Part shown: positions 61,727 through 64,000 of the stretch, one piece after another
How the letters are laid out: every line of letters begins with the position of its first letter
Position numbering within the stretch: the stretch's first letter is position 1
From: Acidimicrobiia bacterium
GTDB taxonomy: Bacteria > Actinomycetota > Acidimicrobiia > Spongiisociales > ZC4RG35
Length of the DNA: 64,000 nt
NCBI GenBank assembly: GCA_028285585.1
Contig: JANQOU010000001.1
Span: 1-64,000, forward strand
Direction of reading: 5' to 3'
Made by a program: the position numbers and the translations under genes
Notes under the pieces: model-generated
The model's database searches: none
What the model was told of the DNA's origin: nothing
Seen by the model: the letters and a program-made list of their open reading frames with translations, nothing else

Positions 61727-64000
<2,274 letters not shown>

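Overview
This is a high-GC window with dense, often overlapping genes, many GTG/TTG starts and several promoters that look leaderless. The actinobacterial-type DapD, the paired dynamin-like GTPases, the Thr-rich linkers on surface proteins and the mannosylglycerate synthase suggest an uncultured or marine actinobacterium, perhaps of the Acidimicrobiia. This placement is inference; there is no rRNA or tRNA gene in the window to confirm it.

Region 1 (1-27.6 kb) is mostly metabolic and membrane genes: a HerA-like ATPase, mannosylglycerate synthase (osmolyte), small-molecule transporters, a HIT hydrolase, a PQQ-type sugar dehydrogenase lipoprotein, a UMF1 transporter, an SNase-like nuclease, an aminotransferase, an MDR dehydrogenase lacking its catalytic zinc ligands, an ADP-ribosylglycohydrolase, a lipid kinase, an MscS channel and two overlapping GTPases. 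A homoprotocatechuate-type extradiol dioxygenase and a MarR regulator are divergent from an aldehyde dehydrogenase across the palindrome TTAGGTACCTAA. The same palindrome lies directly upstream of a cytochrome P450 8.8 kb away, which suggests one MarR regulon. A one-gene insertion at 6.3-7.1 kb is flanked by 26-bp direct repeats derived from the 5' end of the transporter gene.

Region 2 (27.6-44.0 kb) is a defence-type island with lower GC and no recombinase. It holds a two-TM coiled-coil protein with a small partner, a zinc-finger/HNH-like protein, an unknown protein, a GmrSD-type (DUF262/DUF1524) nuclease with an alkyltransferase-like C-terminus, and a type I restriction system hsdM-hsdS-[MNT-HEPN toxin/antitoxin]-hsdR. 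It ends with a tightly packed three-gene operon: a HIT-family nucleotide hydrolase/transferase, a four-TM protein, and an 802-residue protein joining PEP-synthase-like dikinase modules to a MazG nucleotide pyrophosphohydrolase. That operon is the best candidate here for an undescribed system.

Region 3 (44-64 kb) returns to housekeeping: two paralogous membrane-anchored propeller-like proteins with near-identical ECF-type promoters flanking a Sua5 gene, a fumarylacetoacetate-hydrolase-family enzyme with a PuuD-like amidase, an ArsR regulator, an Fe-S RecB-family nuclease, a VanW-family wall protein, gatCAB-pyk, dapE/dapD, and ligA, which runs off the right edge. Five of the convergent gene pairs end in the same 4-bp overlap, CTAG.
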